From NCBI RefSeq assembly GCF_036417355.1, contig NZ_CP143889.1, positions 620,001 to 684,000 of the forward strand: a stretch of 64,000 nucleotides of DNA, in the 5' to 3' direction. The position numbers and the translations under genes are program-made. The notes beneath the pieces were generated by a model. It saw only the letters and a program-made list of their open reading frames with translations. It was not told the DNA's origin and did no database searches. Below, piece by piece: positions 61,507 to 64,000 of this stretch. The DNA is from Akkermansia sp. RCC_12PD (GTDB taxonomy: Bacteria > Verrucomicrobiota > Verrucomicrobiia > Verrucomicrobiales > Akkermansiaceae). Each line of letters starts with the position of its first letter. Position 1 is the first letter of the stretch.

Positions 61507-64000
61507 ATGCAAATACCCTCCACCAGGCACCACACCATCCCCGCCGCCATGGCGGCATGCGCCGCGTTCCTGCTGTCCCTGGGGGGCCTCTCCTCTGCGG
61601 CGTCAGGCAACACTCCTCCCCCCGCTTCCGCCCTGTCGCAGGACGAACAGGCGCTATTGAAAAACAAAAAATACCAGCAGGGCCTGAAGGACCTGGCTGC
61701 ACACCTCCCGCTGGAAGCCAGCAAAAACTTTCAGGAAAGCCTGAAAACGAAAAACCTCCCGGAATCTCAAAAGGCCATCATCAGGCCGTTCCTTGCGGAA
61801 GCCCTGATCCGCGCCCACAAGACGGATGAAGGCCTCGCCCTGTGGGAACAACTGCCGGACTCCGTTCTGAAATCCTATTGGACGGCCATGGGCCTGTTCA
61901 ACAAGGGATACTTCACCAGGGCTCTGGAAAAACTCTCCTCCATCCCGGACTCCGATCCCCTCTCCGTTTACGCCTTCCAGTTGAAAGCCCAGCTGGCCCG
62001 GCAGCTCGGAGACCAGCAGCTTCTCGTGGAATCCTTGACCAGGCTGGGCCGCTCGGACTCTCCCTCCGTTTCACACACCGCCAACATCCTGCTGGCGGAC
62101 ACCCTAGCCGGCATGCAGAACTATACGGAGGCGCAATCCATCCTCGAACAGGTAAAAAACAGTCTGTCCGGCACGGAAAAGCCGCCCATCCTGCTTCCCT
62201 ATGCAGAACTGGTGGACGGAAAAATATCGGTCATCCAGGGCAATGTAGATCAGGCCATTAAAACATTTGCTTCCATTGCGGACAACACCTCCTACCCTGC
62301 AAAAATCCGTGATCTGGCACGGGTGGCACTGGCGGAAGGGGAAATTCTCCGGGAAAAACGCAATCCGGGGCAGGCGGAGGAAGAAGCGCGCGCGCAGCAG
62401 CCGGAAGAGGAAAACATCCACACCGCCGGAACGGGAGAAGACCGGCTCATCACCTTCATCGGCGGAAAGGCGGACTCCCCCCTGCTGATGGACGCCTTCA
62501 ACATCCTTCTGAGAGAAAACACCTTCCGTACCGACCCTCAGGCACTGGAAAAACTCACAGGCTGGGTGAACTCCAAAGACGCCACACGGCAGCCTGCGGC
62601 CATGTACGCCATGGGCAGCCTTCTTCTGGAAAAGGGAGACCTGGCGGGAGCCATCAAGCTTGCCGGAGACAGCCTTGCCAAATATCCGCAGAACGTTCCT
62701 GTCCAGACTCTCTGTCTGAACGTCATCACGGCCCTCCTTGACAAAGGACGCACGGAAGATGCGGAACGTCTCATCTCCAAATATCCGGGCACATCTGCCG
62801 GCATCGTCTTCCAGCAAGGCGCCCTGGCCTTCCAGAAAGGGGATTACTCCCTGGCTCAAAAACTCTTCCGTGAAGCCTCCCGGCGCGGTACGGAAAAAAC
62901 GGCGGAAGCCGCGCTCTTCAATGAAAACCTCTCCGCCCTGCATGCCAACGATGCGAAAGGCGCGGCCGCGCTGGTCCGGGAAGCCGCAGGCTCTGCAAGG
63001 CTGCGGGAACATATCCTCTTTGAACAGGCCCATTATGCGGCTAAAAGGATGAACCCGGAGGCCACGGAACTCCTGGCTGCCTTCGTAGCCCTGGCGGAAG
63101 ACCCGGCTCTGAAAACCCAGGCGCGGCTGGACCAGGCGGAAGTGGCTCTGAACCTCAATCCGCCGGACATCCAGACCGTGCAATCCATCCTCCCTCTGCT
63201 GGAAAAGGAACAGCTCACCCCGGACCAGTCCATGCAGCTCGGCCGCTTGAAAATCCTGCTGGCGGAAAACCTCCAGGAATGGACGGAGGCCATCCAGGCA
63301 TGCCGGCAAACCATTGCCCTGAACAAGGACGGGAAGCAGGCCGACGCCCTGTACCTCAAACTTGGGGAACTCTTGTACAAAAACGGCGACTTCCACGAAG
63401 CCCAGCTCGTACTCCAGCCCTTCCCCTCCAAATATCCGGACAGCCCCCTGAAAGCGGCGGCTCTCTTCCTGGCAGGAAAGGCGGCGCAGCAAAGCAACAC
63501 TGTCAACACGCTGGAAGCGGCCCTTAACATCTTCCAGACTCTGGGGGCGGGAACAACGCAATTTGCCCAGGCCGCCAAAATAGAAGAAGCCTCCGTCCTG
63601 CTGCGCATGGGAAAAGCGGACCAGTGCATCGCCGTGCTTGACGAACTGCTTTCCAAGCCGCTGCCGCGCTACATGCGGCTGCTGGCCCTCTCCATCCAGG
63701 CGGATGCGTGGGTAACCAAGGAAGACACCCACTCAGACACCCTCCGCAAGGCCATCAACCTGTGCACGGAAATCCTGAATACTCCCAATCTGGGACTGGC
63801 ATGGAAATTCAAAACCCTTACCCAGCGGGCCCAATTTTACGAACGGCTGAACGACCAGGAAAAAGCTCTGGATGACTATGCCTCCATCCTAGTCCATACG
63901 CCCAGCGGCAGTTCCGCCAACAAGCGCCGGGACTGGCACTGGTTCTATAATGCAGGATTTGCGTCCATACGCCTCATGGGGCAGGCACAGAACTGGGACG
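61507..64000 (+). CDS. Secreted TPR protein, 3' end outside the window
   Basis: The frame is open from ATG 61507 to the right edge (831 complete codons) with no stop. A signal peptide (AAMAACAAFLLSLGGLSSAA) precedes repeated helical pairs of the tetratricopeptide type (LYLKLGELLYKNGDFHEAQL, AAKIEEASVLLRMGKADQCI, AQFYERLNDQEKALDDYASI). TPR proteins are scaffolds; a periplasmic one could assemble envelope or surface complexes. It follows the M23 peptidase by 14 bases. Length and C-terminus are unknown. Confidence 0.8.
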   Translation, partial: MQIPSTRHHTIPAAMAACAAFLLSLGGLSSAASGNTPPPASALSQDEQALLKNKKYQQGLKDLAAHLPLEASKNFQESLKTKNLPESQKAIIRPFLAEALIRAHKTDEGLALWEQLPDSVLKSYWTAMGLFNKGYFTRALEKLSSIPDSDPLSVYAFQLKAQLARQLGDQQLLVESLTRLGRSDSPSVSHTANILLADTLAGMQNYTEAQSILEQVKNSLSGTEKPPILLPYAELVDGKISVIQGNVDQAIKTFASIADNTSYPAKIRDLARVALAEGEILREKRNPGQAEEEARAQQPEEENIHTAGTGEDRLITFIGGKADSPLLMDAFNILLRENTFRTDPQALEKLTGWVNSKDATRQPAAMYAMGSLLLEKGDLAGAIKLAGDSLAKYPQNVPVQTLCLNVITALLDKGRTEDAERLISKYPGTSAGIVFQQGALAFQKGDYSLAQKLFREASRRGTEKTAEAALFNENLSALHANDAKGAAALVREAAGSARLREHILFEQAHYAAKRMNPEATELLAAFVALAEDPALKTQARLDQAEVALNLNPPDIQTVQSILPLLEKEQLTPDQSMQLGRLKILLAENLQEWTEAIQACRQTIALNKDGKQADALYLKLGELLYKNGDFHEAQLVLQPFPSKYPDSPLKAAALFLAGKAAQQSNTVNTLEAALNIFQTLGAGTTQFAQAAKIEEASVLLRMGKADQCIAVLDELLSKPLPRYMRLLALSIQADAWVTKEDTHSDTLRKAINLCTEILNTPNLGLAWKFKTLTQRAQFYERLNDQEKALDDYASILVHTPSGSSANKRRDWHWFYNAGFASIRLMGQAQNWD

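Overview
The window is about 64 kb of a GC-rich (roughly 57 percent by eye) bacterial chromosome. Gene content points to Verrucomicrobia, most likely Akkermansia or a close relative. The signs are secreted sulfatases, sialate O-acetylesterase and SGNH esterases beside three proteins with PEP-CTERM tails (PEPATASL or PEPGTATL, a hydrophobic stretch, then RRRR or RRSR), a paralogous outer-membrane-protein pair, and a single-chain glycine decarboxylase. The species is inference; no rRNA or tRNA gene is present to confirm it.

Layout. 1-4.4 kb: the end of an ankyrin-repeat gene, a sugar-porter-family MFS transporter with a large extra loop, and a zinc-ribbon/HEAT membrane protein. 4.7-12.6 kb: a dense forward block glnS, ribBA, ribH, nusB, ftsY, rlmN, dnaB (translation, riboflavin, transcription antitermination, protein targeting, replication). 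12.8-13.5 kb: a methyltransferase-like gene broken by about four frameshifts. 13.4-16.7 kb: cinA, divergent from pyk and a GNAT acetyltransferase. 16.7-18.6 kb: two paralogous outer-membrane beta-barrel proteins. 18.7-22.4 kb (reverse strand): a HAD phosphatase, ribosomal proteins S4, S11 and S13, and queG. 22.5-25.6 kb: a translationally coupled trio (ELM1-like, glycosyltransferase, dprA). 25.7-33.5 kb: a secreted unknown, a D-Ala-D-Ala carboxypeptidase lipoprotein, ychF, and the glycine cleavage genes gcvT-gcvH-gcvP.

34-53 kb is the accessory part. It holds two arylsulfatases, a beta-helix protein, three PEP-CTERM proteins (one a large SGNH-esterase/beta-helix fusion), a DEAD-box helicase, and an operon of a membrane protein, sialate O-acetylesterase and an SGNH hydrolase. 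Together these would remove sulfate and acyl groups from host glycans such as mucin, some of them at the cell surface; the substrate is inferred. Two REP-like palindromes lie in the longest gene-free stretch.

53-64 kb: DoxX-like protein, purM, a long purF, then an ECF sigma factor, a single-span membrane protein and a PDZ protein whose protease domain seems to lack its catalytic serine. An orphan RelE-fold-like protein, a stand-alone CoaC, a lipoprotein, an M23 peptidase and a truncated TPR protein follow.

The strongest candidates for something undescribed are the sigma factor/membrane protein/pseudoprotease cassette, the NusB with a long internal insertion, the MFS transporter with a 150-residue extracytoplasmic loop, and the SGNH-beta-helix-PEP-CTERM protein.
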